The notes below the pieces were generated by a model. The model ran no database searches. It saw only the letters and a list, made by a program, of their open reading frames with translations, and had not been told where the DNA came from. A stretch of 64,000 nucleotides of DNA from CAISIP01 sp043759735 (GTDB lineage Bacteria > Pseudomonadota > Gammaproteobacteria > Burkholderiales > Burkholderiaceae_C): the NCBI GenBank assembly GCA_043759735.1, contig JAYUQC010000113.1, positions 1 to 64,000 on the forward strand. The letters run 5' to 3'. The position numbers and the translations under genes are program-made. Each line of letters opens with the position of its first letter. The first letter of the stretch is position 1. Shown in pieces: positions 30,900 to 40,401 of the stretch.

Positions 30900-31793
30900 G
30901 TGAGCATTCTGATCAACAAAGACACCAAGGTCATCACGCAGGGCATCACCGGCAAGACCGGGCAGTTCCATACCGAGAAATGCCAGGAATACGCGAACGG
31001 CAAGAACTGCTTCGTGGCCGGTGTGCACCCCAAGAAGGCCGGTGAGTCGATTTTCGGTATCCCTATTTTTGGCTCCGTCAAGGACGCCGCGGCCAAGACC
31101 GGCGCCACCGTCTCCGTGATCTACGTGCCGCCCGCCGGCGCCGCCGCGGCAATATGGGAAGCGGTTGAAGCCGAACTGGACCTGGCGATCTGCATCACCG
31201 AGGGCATCCCGGTGCGTGACATGCTCGAAGTGCGCAACAAGATGCGCGCCCGGGTCGCGGCCGGCGGCAAGAACACCCTGTTGCTGGGGCCGAACTGCCC
31301 TGGCTTGATCACGCCGGAAGAAATCAAGATCGGCATCATGCCCGGGCATATCCACCGCAAGGGGCGCATCGGCGTGGTGTCGCGCTCCGGCACCTTGACC
31401 TATGAAGCCGTTGCGCAGTTGACCAACATCGGGTTGGGCCAGTCCAGCGCGGTCGGTATCGGCGGCGACCCGATCAATGGTCTGAAGCACATCGACGTGA
31501 TGCAGGCATTCAACGACGACCCGGACACCGACGCGGTGATCATGATCGGCGAGATCGGCGGCCCCGACGAAGCCGAGGCCGCGCGCTGGTGCAAAGCCAA
31601 CATGAAAAAGCCGGTGGTCGGGTTCATCGCAGGCGTGACTGCGCCGGCCGGCAAGCGCATGGGCCATGCCGGCGCGCTGATCTCCGGCGGCGACGATACC
31701 GCCAATGCCAAGTTGGCCATCATGGAGGAATCCGGTTTCAAGATCACCCGCAATCCCTCCGAAATGGGCAAACTGCTCAAGTCTGTCTTGTAA
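30900..31793 (+). CDS. sucD: Succinyl-CoA synthetase, alpha subunit
   Basis: 297 residues with a GTG start preceded by AAGGAG. The CoA-binding Rossmann part begins TKVITQGITGKTGQFHTEK; GPNCPGLI and SRSGTLTYE follow, and the phosphohistidine lies in MGHAGALISGG. GEIGG is also present. It partners SucC. A TerC-family gene follows about 100 bases downstream and may be read through from the suc promoter. Confidence 0.97.
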   Translation: MSILINKDTKVITQGITGKTGQFHTEKCQEYANGKNCFVAGVHPKKAGESIFGIPIFGSVKDAAAKTGATVSVIYVPPAGAAAAIWEAVEAELDLAICITEGIPVRDMLEVRNKMRARVAAGGKNTLLLGPNCPGLITPEEIKIGIMPGHIHRKGRIGVVSRSGTLTYEAVAQLTNIGLGQSSAVGIGGDPINGLKHIDVMQAFNDDPDTDAVIMIGEIGGPDEAEAARWCKANMKKPVVGFIAGVTAPAGKRMGHAGALISGGDDTANAKLAIMEESGFKITRNPSEMGKLLKSVL

Positions 31794-31896
31794 TTCGGTT
31801 TTTGTTCTGGCGCGTTGCGTCAACAGTCCGGCCGCCAAAGCCGCCTTCCACATGGGCGCGTTGATAGGCTGACTAGCGGGGAATAGAAGGTCTATC

Positions 31897-32595
31897 GTGG
31901 AAGAATTTCTCACCGCCCATTTCTGGATTGCCGTCGGTCAGATCATCATGATCGACATACTGCTTGGTGGCGACAATGCAGTCGTCATTGCGCTGGCCTG
32001 CCGCAAGTTGCCGCCCGAGCAGCGCACCAAGGGGATATTGTGGGGCACTGCCGGCGCCATCATCTTGCGCGTGGTCCTGATCGCCTTTGCGTTGACGCTG
32101 TTGGCGGTGCCGTACCTGAAACTGGTCGGCGCCGTACTGCTGGTCTGGATCGGCGTCAAGCTGCTGGCGCCGCAGGACGAGGATGAACACGCGAGCATTC
32201 AGGGCAGTGACCGCCTGTGGTCGGCAGTCAAGACGGTAATCGTCGCCGACCTGGTGATGAGCGTTGACAACGTGATTGCCATCGCGGGCGCCGCTACCGG
32301 CGCCGGCGAAAAGCACCAGTTGCCGCTGGTGATATTTGGTCTGCTGGTCAGCGTTCCCATCATCATCTGGGGCAGCCAGATGGTGCTCAAATTGATGGAC
32401 CGGTTTCCGATCATCATTACCGTGGGCGGAATGTTGCTCGGATGGATTGCCGGGACCATGGCCCACACCGACCCGGCCGTGCGTGACTGGTTGCCGCAGG
32501 CAACTGTCTGGAACTATGGCATGGGTATTGCCGGTGCGCTATTGGTGTATGTTGCGGGGCTGGTGTTGCGTGCCCGATCCAGGCCGGCGGGCTGA
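31897..32595 (+). CDS. TerC-family integral membrane protein (YjbE-like)
   Basis: 232 residues with a GTG start and about seven membrane helices. The two TerC signature stretches with acidic residues inside helices are present: DILLGGDNAVVIALACR near the start and DLVMSVDNVIAIAGAATG in the middle. TerC proteins are implicated in metal (manganese) export, tellurite resistance or metalation of exported proteins. A position after sucCD is common in Burkholderiales as far as I recall. I looked for a manganese riboswitch in the 103-base leader and did not find a convincing one. Confidence 0.88.
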   Translation: MEEFLTAHFWIAVGQIIMIDILLGGDNAVVIALACRKLPPEQRTKGILWGTAGAIILRVVLIAFALTLLAVPYLKLVGAVLLVWIGVKLLAPQDEDEHASIQGSDRLWSAVKTVIVADLVMSVDNVIAIAGAATGAGEKHQLPLVIFGLLVSVPIIIWGSQMVLKLMDRFPIIITVGGMLLGWIAGTMAHTDPAVRDWLPQATVWNYGMGIAGALLVYVAGLVLRARSRPAG

Positions 32596-32812
32596 CAGCG
32601 TTTGCGAAGGTCGCACAGAACGTTCCACGGGGTCGCGTATTGCGGCCGGTGGCAGTGCAAAAAAACGACAAGCGGGCGTTAACATGTCTCTTGTCTGCAA
32701 CGACGTGGTCTGCTAACGTAGTCTCCTCGCATCGGGGATGTGGGCGACGGGGGCCATTTCCGGCTCCTGTGCGCCGTGCAAAGTCGAACCAATTAATCGG
32801 GTGGGTTGGAAC

Positions 32813-35686
32813 GTGGCAACAAAATCATCTTCGAAAAATGCTCAGTTCTGGCGCGCCGATTGGTTTGCAGGGGTCGCAATTGTCATTGCGGTATTGCTGC
32901 TGAACCAGATCACCGACCTGATCGGCACCCTGGAGCGCAGGTTCTATGACTTTGGCAGTACCAGCACCTCCCGCTTGCCATCCGACCGCATCGCCATCAT
33001 CGCCATTGACGACCAGAGCATTGCCAATATCGGGCGCTGGCCATGGTCGCGTGATATCCATGCCAAGCTGATCGACCAGCTCGCGGCGGCGAAGGCCAAG
33101 ACCATTGTCGAGACGGTATTTTTCATCGAACCCCAGGTGGACCGCGGCCTGAGTTACATCCGCAAGATGAAGTCCCTGCTGGGCTCGGGTCCGGACGCGA
33201 GCAAGGGTGAACTGGGCAAGGTGATCGCCGAGGCCGAAAAGGCGCTGGACACGGACGCGGTGCTGGCGGCCAGCATGAAAAGCGCCGGCAATGTATTGGT
33301 GCCATCGGTGTTCCTGTTGGGCGAGCCGCAGGGCAATCCGGACAAGCCGCTGCCTGGTTTTGTGCTCAAGAGCGCGATCAAGGCGCAGGAAGGTTTTGGT
33401 ATTGCGGCGATCAGCGGCCAGGTGCCCATTGAGGAGATCGGCGCGGCCGCGGCCGGCGTCGCCCACCTGAACCAGATCCAGGATGTGGACGGCTCGGTGC
33501 GTCAGGAGCCGCTGCTGGTGAACTATTACGGCAACGCGGTGCCCTCGATGGCATTGCTGGCGGCCGTCAAGAGCCTGAACCTCGGACCCGGGGACATCAA
33601 GCTCAATATGGGCGAATCGGTGCAGATCGGCAAATTGCGCGTCAAGACCGACGAAGGCGCCCTGATGCTGCCGCAGTTCTACAAGGCGCGCGATGGTCGT
33701 CCGGCGTTCGCGGTCGACTCGTTTTACGATGTGCTGACCGGAAAAATCCCGGCGACCAAGTATGCCGACAAGATCGTCATCGTCGGCGCCACGGCGGCTG
33801 GCGTGGGCGTGCAGTTTCCGGTGCCAGGCAGTGCGGGACTGTCGCCTGCCGAAACCATTGCGCACATCACATCCAGCATTCTGGGTGAGCACTTCATCGT
33901 CCAGCCCAGTTGGGGTGTCTGGGCGACGCTGGCGGTCTTCCTGCTGGTGGCGGCCTATATCGTCGCGGTGTTGCCCAAATTGTCGGCGGGCACCGCGGCC
34001 ATCGTGACGCTGGTCCTGTTTGTGGCATTGCTGGGTACCGAGTTCGGGTTGTTGTCGGGTAGCGCCATGTGGATCAAGCTGGTCCTGCCGGCCATGCTTC
34101 TTGCGATCGGGCATCTGGCACTCACGACCAAACGCTTCCTCGTCACGGAGGCCGGCAAGCTCAAATCCGACGAGGAGTCCGCTGAAACCAACCGCATGAT
34201 GGGTCTGGCGTTACAGGGCCAAGGCCAGCTTGATGCGGCGTTCGACCGCTTTCGCCGGGTTCCGTTCGGCGATGCGGTGATGGGCAACCTGTACAGTCTG
34301 GCACTCGATTTCGAACGCAAGCGCCAGTTCAACAAGGCGGAAGCGGTCTATCAGCATATGGCGACGTTCGACAAGGACTACAAGGATCTGCAAGCCAAGC
34401 TCAACCGGGCCAAGAATCTGTCCGAGACCGTGATGCTGGGTGGTGGCGGTTCCCACCCTGGCGGCACCATGCTGCTCGACGGTGGCTCGGTCGAGAAGCC
34501 GATGCTGGGTCGCTACCAGGTCGACAAGGAGCTGGGCAAGGGCGCCATGGGTGTGGTGTACCTGGGCAAGGACCCGAAGATCGGCCGCGTCGTGGCCATC
34601 AAGACCATGGCACTGAGCCAGGAGTTCTCGGGCGACGACCTGGTCGATGCGCGCGAACGCTTCTTCCGCGAAGCCGAAACGGCCGGGCGACTGCAGCACC
34701 AAAATATCGTCACCATCTTCGATGCTGGCGAGGAACACGACCTGGCCTATATCGCCATGGAGTTCCTCAAGGGCAAGGACCTGCTGGACTACTGCAAGGC
34801 CGGCAACCTGTTGCCGGTCCCGCGGGTGCTGTCGATTGTCGCGCGTGTCGCAGAGGCGCTTGCCTATGCGCACAAGCAAAACGTGGTGCACCGCGACATC
34901 AAGCCCGCCAACATCATGTATGAGCATGACACCGACACGGTGAAGGTCACCGACTTCGGCATAGCGCGCATCACTGACTCGAGCAAGACCAAGACGGGCC
35001 TGGTGCTCGGTACGCCCAGCTTCATGTCCCCCGAACAACTGGCCGGCAAAAAGGTGGACGGTCGATCAGACCTCTATTCATTGGGTGTCATGCTGTTCCA
35101 GATGTTGTCCGGCGTCTTGCCGTTCCGCGGCGACTCCATGGCTGAGCTCATGTACAAGATCGCCAACGAAGAGGCGCCTGATGTTCGTACCAATCGCGGT
35201 GAACTACCCGAAAGCCTGTCCAACCTGGTCGCTTTGTCGATGAGCAAGCGACCAGAAACGCGGTACCAGGATGGTGAGCAGTTCGCCAACGACCTGCGCG
35301 GGGTACTGGCCGAACTGGGTGGCGGCACCCAGGCCCTTTCCGTTTCCAGCGGACGGACCCAGGGCACGGTGGCCGCGGCTGCGCCAAGGCATGAAAAAAC
35401 GGCGGTCATCGCCACAGCCGCTGTGGCGGCATCGGCGCAGTTCGAGAAAACCGTGGTGCACAACACGCGCGCCGCGCCGCAACAGGACGACGCGTTCCAA
35501 AAGACCGCCGTCTACCATGCCCCCTCAGGCGGCCGGCAGGACGACGCGTTCCAGAAGACGGCGGTCCACCATGCGAATCCGGCCGGTGGTCGGAATGACG
35601 CCTTCGAGAAAACGGCTGTGCACCACGCAAAGGCCGATGAAAAACCGGGACCTCCCAGTCCCACGGTGCCGGATGTCGAAATCTGA
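32813..35686 (+). CDS. CHASE2-domain Ser/Thr protein kinase
   Basis: About 957 residues from GTG 32813; the frame is open 25 codons further. An N-terminal helix (VAIVIAVLLLNQITDLIG) precedes an extracytoplasmic CHASE2 domain (about 45-350; IAIIAIDDQSIANIGRWPWSR). Three more helices follow, then a short TPR-like segment. A Hanks-type kinase lies at about 562-830: GKGAMGVVY, K597, HRDIKPAN with D695, DFG D714 and GTPSFMSPEQ. The last ~100 residues contain five EKT/QKT units, four with an exact 18-residue period. The PP2C, FHA, cyclase and phosphodiesterase genes downstream make a complete signalling set. The stimulus is unknown. Confidence 0.93.
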   Translation: MATKSSSKNAQFWRADWFAGVAIVIAVLLLNQITDLIGTLERRFYDFGSTSTSRLPSDRIAIIAIDDQSIANIGRWPWSRDIHAKLIDQLAAAKAKTIVETVFFIEPQVDRGLSYIRKMKSLLGSGPDASKGELGKVIAEAEKALDTDAVLAASMKSAGNVLVPSVFLLGEPQGNPDKPLPGFVLKSAIKAQEGFGIAAISGQVPIEEIGAAAAGVAHLNQIQDVDGSVRQEPLLVNYYGNAVPSMALLAAVKSLNLGPGDIKLNMGESVQIGKLRVKTDEGALMLPQFYKARDGRPAFAVDSFYDVLTGKIPATKYADKIVIVGATAAGVGVQFPVPGSAGLSPAETIAHITSSILGEHFIVQPSWGVWATLAVFLLVAAYIVAVLPKLSAGTAAIVTLVLFVALLGTEFGLLSGSAMWIKLVLPAMLLAIGHLALTTKRFLVTEAGKLKSDEESAETNRMMGLALQGQGQLDAAFDRFRRVPFGDAVMGNLYSLALDFERKRQFNKAEAVYQHMATFDKDYKDLQAKLNRAKNLSETVMLGGGGSHPGGTMLLDGGSVEKPMLGRYQVDKELGKGAMGVVYLGKDPKIGRVVAIKTMALSQEFSGDDLVDARERFFREAETAGRLQHQNIVTIFDAGEEHDLAYIAMEFLKGKDLLDYCKAGNLLPVPRVLSIVARVAEALAYAHKQNVVHRDIKPANIMYEHDTDTVKVTDFGIARITDSSKTKTGLVLGTPSFMSPEQLAGKKVDGRSDLYSLGVMLFQMLSGVLPFRGDSMAELMYKIANEEAPDVRTNRGELPESLSNLVALSMSKRPETRYQDGEQFANDLRGVLAELGGGTQALSVSSGRTQGTVAAAAPRHEKTAVIATAAVAASAQFEKTVVHNTRAAPQQDDAFQKTAVYHAPSGGRQDDAFQKTAVHHANPAGGRNDAFEKTAVHHAKADEKPGPPSPTVPDVEI
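35441..35656 (+). repeat. Four 54-bp tandem repeats in the kinase C-terminal tail
   Basis: Units begin at 35441, 35495, 35549 and 35603 and encode F-(E/Q)-K-T-(A/V)-V followed by H or Y and a variable Ala/Gly/Asp stretch, with an exact 18-residue period. A fifth, diverged unit (HEKTAVIA) begins 51 bases before the first. The Thr and the hydrophobic residue at +2 are invariant. The tail is low in predicted structure and resembles a multi-site phosphoacceptor. Confidence 0.9.
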
Positions 35687-35695
35687 CTCGACACC

Positions 35696-36484
35696 ATGAT
35701 GCATTACACGTTTCACTCTCGAACCGATCCAGGCCGGGCCAGGGACAACAACGAAGACGCGGTGGTGGTCGACGAGGTGTCCCAGTTTGGTGTGCTGGCC
35801 GATGGCATGGGGGGCTATAACGCGGGTGAAATCGCCAGCGGCATGGCGACGGCATTCATCAAGTCGGAGATGGCGCGCTGGCTGGCCGAAACGGGAAAAA
35901 ATGCCAAAGTCAAGGAGATCCGGCGTGCGCTCGAGATCTGCGTGGACAACGCCAATCGCTCTATTTTCAATGCGTCCGGCTCCAATCCCCAGTATTCCGG
36001 TATGGGCACGACACTGGTTGTCGGCGTATTTCATGCCTCGACGCTGGTTCTTGGGCATATCGGCGATTCGCGCTGCTATCGGCTGCGCGCTGGCGCGTTG
36101 AGCCAGATCACGAAGGACCATTCCCTGTTGCAGGAGCAAATCGACGCCGGCCTGATCACCCCGGAGCAGGCGGCCGGTTCGTCGATCAAGAACCTCGTGA
36201 CGCGGGCGTTGGGCGTGGAAGATGCGGTCATGCTCGAGATCAACGAACATCAGGTGGAAGCGGGAGACTGCTATCTTTTGTGTTCAGACGGCCTGTCCGA
36301 CATGGTTGACGATGCCGAAATTGCCAGTATCCTCGGGGGGCCGGTGCCGATGGACCAGAAAGCAGACATCCTGGTTGCGGTCGCCAACGAGCATGGCGGG
36401 CGCGACAATATTTCGGTATTGCTGGTCCAGGCGGAGCCTGTGACGGAGAAGCGTGGCCTGATCTCCAGGCTGTTGGGAAAATAG
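35696..36484 (+). CDS. PP2C-family Ser/Thr protein phosphatase
   Basis: 262 residues, compact bacterial PP2C (Stp1/PrpC type), with metal-binding motifs RDNNEDAVVV, LADGMGGYNAGE, GDSRCYRLR, CSDGLSDMV and GGRDNISVLLV. It has no membrane segment, so it is cytoplasmic. Two adjacent ATG codons open the gene, 9 bases after the kinase stop. It should reverse the action of the neighbouring kinase on shared substrates, including perhaps the kinase tail and the FHA protein. Confidence 0.95.
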   Translation: MMHYTFHSRTDPGRARDNNEDAVVVDEVSQFGVLADGMGGYNAGEIASGMATAFIKSEMARWLAETGKNAKVKEIRRALEICVDNANRSIFNASGSNPQYSGMGTTLVVGVFHASTLVLGHIGDSRCYRLRAGALSQITKDHSLLQEQIDAGLITPEQAAGSSIKNLVTRALGVEDAVMLEINEHQVEAGDCYLLCSDGLSDMVDDAEIASILGGPVPMDQKADILVAVANEHGGRDNISVLLVQAEPVTEKRGLISRLLGK

Positions 36485-36532
36485 GTATCTCATGTGTAAT
36501 ATGAAAATCTGTCACGGAAATAGGAGTCGGTC

Positions 36533-37234
36533 ATGCCGAAAATGATCGTATCGATCGATGGCGTTGTCATCAAGGAAGTCCAGTTGACGAAGGACCGGAC
36601 TACCTTGGGCAGGCGGCCGTACAACGATGTAGTGATCGACAATCTTGCAATCAGTGGCGAACATGCGGTGTTCCAGATGGCGGGCAGCGACGTCTTCATC
36701 GAAGACCTCAACAGCACCAATGGAACCTATGTCAACGGCAAGGCGGCCAAGAAGCAGCAGTTGCAAAATGGCGACACTGTAGAAGTTGGCAAATACAAGA
36801 TAAAGTTCGTCGGCGAACCAGCGAGTGACGGTTTCGAGAAGACGATGATGGTCAAGTCGGGGGCGGGCGGCATGGCGGCTCCGGGTGTATCCGGTGGACC
36901 CGCATCGGTTTCCGGCGGCATGGGCGTGCGGCCTGCGGCTGCCGCTCCCAGCCTTGCGGCCAGCGGGGTGGCGGTACAAGCCTCCATCAAGGTATTGTCC
37001 GGTGCGGCATCAGGCCGAGAGGTTCCATTGACCAAGGTTGTGACCACGATCGGCAAGCCGGGCGTGGCCGTGGCAGCCATCACCAAGCGACAGCATGGTT
37101 TTGTCGTGCATCATGTCGAAGGGGCTGGCAATCCGTCGCTCAATGGCGCACCGATCGGTACCGATCCCGTGTCGCTGAAGAATGGCGACCTTATCGAACT
37201 GGCCGGGACGCAGATGCAATTCGTTCAAAGCTGA
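36533..37234 (+). CDS. FHA-domain protein with two FHA-like domains
   Basis: 233 residues, cytoplasmic. The first FHA domain (about 5-95) has the phosphothreonine-binding residues LGRRPYND, SGEHAVF and NSTNGTYVNG. A Gly/Ala/Pro-rich linker (about 96-148) contains FEKTMMV with T104, the same core as in the kinase tail. A second, weaker FHA-like domain follows (about 150-233; IKVLSGAASGREVPL, NGAPIG, LKNGDLIELAG) with its S/H residues less clear. AGGAG precedes the ATG. It lies between PP2C and the cyclase, and is the likely phospho-reader of the module. Intramolecular binding of phosphorylated T104, as in mycobacterial GarA, is a reasonable hypothesis. Confidence 0.9.
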   Translation: MPKMIVSIDGVVIKEVQLTKDRTTLGRRPYNDVVIDNLAISGEHAVFQMAGSDVFIEDLNSTNGTYVNGKAAKKQQLQNGDTVEVGKYKIKFVGEPASDGFEKTMMVKSGAGGMAAPGVSGGPASVSGGMGVRPAAAAPSLAASGVAVQASIKVLSGAASGREVPLTKVVTTIGKPGVAVAAITKRQHGFVVHHVEGAGNPSLNGAPIGTDPVSLKNGDLIELAGTQMQFVQS

Positions 37235-37293
37235 TTTGCCAGGCCGGTTGCTGATTTCCGTGGCAGCTTTCAAGCCAGTTTGGTAAGGCTGCG

Positions 37294-39543
37294 ATGCGAG
37301 CGCTCGTCAAGCACTGGCCTCGCATCCTTGTCACGCTGCTGCCGCTGGTATTTGCGCTGCTGCATGCCTCGGGCGGTGTCCGGCTCGGTGTGCTGGAGCG
37401 GCTGGACAACATCATCTATGACTCCCGTTTGCGCGCCACCATGCCGCGCACGCTGGACGAGCGTGTTGTCATCATCGATATCGACGAAAAGAGCCTGGCC
37501 CAGATTGGGCGCTGGCCTTGGGGACGCAATCGACTCGCTGACCTGACGAACGAGCTTTTTGAGCGTCAGAAGGTCGCGCTGCTGGGGTTCGACATTGTGT
37601 TCGCGGAGCCGGACGAGAGCTCCGGCCTGAAGCGCTTGACCGAGTTGGCGCAGCGCGAACTGCGCGACCAGGCAGGGTTTGCCGAAAAGGTCCGTCAATT
37701 GCAGCCGTCCCTGGACTACGACGCAATGTTTGCCAGATCACTGCAAGGACGGCCGGTTGTCCTTGGCTATTACCTGACGGGTGACCGCGATGGCTTTACG
37801 TCGGGAGTATTGCCCGCGCCGGTGATGGACAAGGCTGCGCTACAGGGTCGGCCGATCAAGTTCACGACCTGGAACGGGTTTGGCTCCAATATTGCTGCGA
37901 TCGCCAAGGCTGCACCCATCGCGGGCCATTTCAACCCGATACCCGAAGGCGATGGCGTTGTCCGTTCGCTGCCGCTGATCGCGGACTACAAGGGCGCTTA
38001 CTACGAGTCGCTCTCCTTGGCGATGTTCCGTTTGCTGGCCGGCTTGCCGACGGTCTCGCCTGGTTTTCCCAAGGAACGCATGCTGGCGCGCAGTTACCAG
38101 GGCTTGGAGAGCATCCAACTCAAGCTCGGCGGCAAGGTGCTGGCCATTCCGGTCGATGAGCAGGTCTCCGCGCTGATTCCGTTTCGCGGATTTGGCGGTC
38201 CCAAAGGCGGATCGTTCACGTACGTATCGGCAGCGGATGTGTTGTCCAAGGCCATCCCGCCCGAGACGCTCAAGGACAAGATCGTGCTGGTCGGTACGAC
38301 AGCGCCGGGCCTGCAGGATTTGCGGGTGACCCCGGTCAGCGAGGTCTATCCGGGGGTCGAAGCCCATGCCAATGTCATTTCAGGCCTGCTCGATGGCAAG
38401 ACGCTGGTCAAGCCGGACTACGCGGTAGGTTACGAAGTGGTGGTGCTGCTTTTCTCGGGCTTGATTCTGGCGTTCGCCTTGCCGCTGGTTACCGCGACCC
38501 GGGCCGTGATCCTGAGCGTGCTGGTAATAGCGGCGGTCGCAGCGCTCAACATCTGGCTGTATCTGGGTGCGGGCCTGGTGTTGCCGCTGGCGGGGGCGAT
38601 GGTGATGGCCGTCACGGCATTTGCGCTCAACATGAGTTATGGCTATTTTGTCGAAAGCCGCTCCAAGCGCGAACTGGCGCATCTGTTTGGAACCTATGTT
38701 CCGCCTGAGCTGGTGGACGAAATGGTCAAGGATCCGGACAGCTACAGCATGACGGCAACCAACCGGGAAATGACGGTGATGTTCTGCGACATGCGGGGTT
38801 TCACCAAGATGTCCGAGCAAATGGAGCCGATCCAGTTGCAGGCTCTGCTCAACGGTGTGTTCACCCGGCTGACCGGCATCATCCGCGCCAACCGCGGCAC
38901 CATCGACAAGTACATGGGCGACTGCGTGATGGCCTTTTGGGGGGCCCCGGTTGAAACCGCGGAGCATGCGCACCTGGCAGTGAAATCGGCGATGGAAATG
39001 GCCAGTGCGGTGCGGGGCATCAATGAGGAGCACCGAGCCAAGGGCATACCGGAAATCGGCATTGGCATTGGAGTCAACACCGGTAATATGTGCGTGGGCG
39101 ACATGGGCTCCAATATCCGCAGGAGCTACACCGTCATTGGTGACGCGGTGAACCTGGGTTCGCGGCTCGAAGGCTTGTCCAAGGTCTATGGCGTGGACAC
39201 CGTGGTCAGCGAGTCCGCGCGCAAGCTGGCGCCGGCGTTTGGCTGGCAGGAGTTGGACCGGGTCCGGGTCAAGGGCAAGGATCAGGCAGTGGCGATCTTC
39301 TGGCCGGTGGCGCCGGCCAATCGCATCGGTGCCGAGACCGAGTCGGAACTCAAGACATGGGCTTCGTTCTTGAAAGCGTACCGGTCGCAGGACTGGGAGC
39401 AATGCGATGTGCTGATGATGAATTTGCTGCGCATGAATGCCAAAAAATACCTTTACCACCTGTACTCTGACCGTGTAGCCTCCATGCGGCTGCTTCCATT
39501 TGATCTTGAATGGGACGGTGCGACAAATTTCGAAACGAAATAA
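37294..39543 (+). CDS. CHASE2-domain adenylate/guanylate cyclase
   Basis: 749 residues. An N-terminal helix (ILVTLLPLVFALLH) leads into an extracytoplasmic CHASE2 domain (about 30-360; VVIIDIDEKSLAQIGRWPWG). Three helices follow (about 380-455), then a class III cyclase with metal-binding D499 (MFCDMRGFT) and D543 (KYMGDCVMAFWG) and GDAVNLGSRLEGL. The sensor half closely resembles that of the kinase encoded 5 kb upstream, so both may sense the same signal. A phosphodiesterase follows 8 bases after the stop. The product, probably cAMP, is assigned from the family. Confidence 0.93.
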   Translation: MRALVKHWPRILVTLLPLVFALLHASGGVRLGVLERLDNIIYDSRLRATMPRTLDERVVIIDIDEKSLAQIGRWPWGRNRLADLTNELFERQKVALLGFDIVFAEPDESSGLKRLTELAQRELRDQAGFAEKVRQLQPSLDYDAMFARSLQGRPVVLGYYLTGDRDGFTSGVLPAPVMDKAALQGRPIKFTTWNGFGSNIAAIAKAAPIAGHFNPIPEGDGVVRSLPLIADYKGAYYESLSLAMFRLLAGLPTVSPGFPKERMLARSYQGLESIQLKLGGKVLAIPVDEQVSALIPFRGFGGPKGGSFTYVSAADVLSKAIPPETLKDKIVLVGTTAPGLQDLRVTPVSEVYPGVEAHANVISGLLDGKTLVKPDYAVGYEVVVLLFSGLILAFALPLVTATRAVILSVLVIAAVAALNIWLYLGAGLVLPLAGAMVMAVTAFALNMSYGYFVESRSKRELAHLFGTYVPPELVDEMVKDPDSYSMTATNREMTVMFCDMRGFTKMSEQMEPIQLQALLNGVFTRLTGIIRANRGTIDKYMGDCVMAFWGAPVETAEHAHLAVKSAMEMASAVRGINEEHRAKGIPEIGIGIGVNTGNMCVGDMGSNIRRSYTVIGDAVNLGSRLEGLSKVYGVDTVVSESARKLAPAFGWQELDRVRVKGKDQAVAIFWPVAPANRIGAETESELKTWASFLKAYRSQDWEQCDVLMMNLLRMNAKKYLYHLYSDRVASMRLLPFDLEWDGATNFETK

Positions 39544-39551
39544 GGGCCGCC

Positions 39552-40343
39552 ATGAAAGTGCGTGTGTTGGGCTGTTCCGGCGCCATCGCCAAGGACTGCC
39601 GGACCACGTCTTTTCTGATCGACAGTGACATCCTGATCGATGCGGGTACGGGGGTTGGCGACCTTACGCTTGAGGAAATGCGTCGCATCGACCATGTGTT
39701 CCTGACCCATTCCCATCTGGACCACGTGGCGGCGCTGCCTTTGATGGTGGATGCCGTTGCCGCACGGCGCCAGCAGCCCCTCAAGATCCATGCCCTGGCT
39801 GGAACCATCAAGGCGCTCAAGACGCACATCTTCAATGATGTGATATGGCCCGATTTCAGCCGGATCCCGACCCCGGATGCCCCCTTCATCACCTTCCACG
39901 AGATCGAGACCGGCCAGACACTGCAGATCAACCGCAAGCTGATCGAAGTGCTGCCAGCGGTTCACACGGTGCCCGCGGTGGGGTATGCTGTGACGGATGG
40001 CAGCGGTTGCTGGGTTTTCTCGGGCGACACCGAGCGCAATCCTGCGTTCTGGGAGCGCATCAACCAACTCAATGTAGCGATGCTGGTGATCGAAACCGCG
40101 TTCAGCAACCGAGAGAAGGACCTGGCCAGGATCAGCCTGCATCTGTCGCCATGCGTGCTGGCCGATGAGCTGGACAACATTCGCAACGACCACCGCTACC
40201 CGATCTACATCACCCACACCAAGCCGGCGGAAACCGACCTCATCATGGCAGAAATCCAGAAATTCGACGAAACGTCCATTTCGGGACCTAACGTGACCCA
40301 TGACATCCGTTGGCTGCGGGCCGGCCAGGAGTTCGACTTGTGA
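39552..40343 (+). CDS. Metallo-beta-lactamase-fold 3',5'-cyclic-nucleotide phosphodiesterase
   Basis: 263 residues from ATG 39552. The class II phosphodiesterase/MBL metal motif is THSHLDHVAALP; further ligands lie in HTVPAVGYAV, GDTERN and THTKPAE. The length and motif order fit the cAMP phosphodiesterase class II family. It directly follows the cyclase gene and would hydrolyse its product, giving a synthesis-degradation pair on one transcript. Activity on other substrates cannot be excluded from sequence alone. Confidence 0.88.
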   Translation: MKVRVLGCSGAIAKDCRTTSFLIDSDILIDAGTGVGDLTLEEMRRIDHVFLTHSHLDHVAALPLMVDAVAARRQQPLKIHALAGTIKALKTHIFNDVIWPDFSRIPTPDAPFITFHEIETGQTLQINRKLIEVLPAVHTVPAVGYAVTDGSGCWVFSGDTERNPAFWERINQLNVAMLVIETAFSNREKDLARISLHLSPCVLADELDNIRNDHRYPIYITHTKPAETDLIMAEIQKFDETSISGPNVTHDIRWLRAGQEFDL

Positions 40344-40401
40344 TCCAGCGGTCGGTTATGTCAGTAGACAGCGCCGCCGGGCGTTTTTGCGGAGCGGGTC
40401 G

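Noticed and set aside
31794..31896. Manganese (yybP-ykoY) riboswitch upstream of the TerC gene
   Set aside because: The leader is only 103 bases and lacks the paired stems and conserved loops that I would expect.
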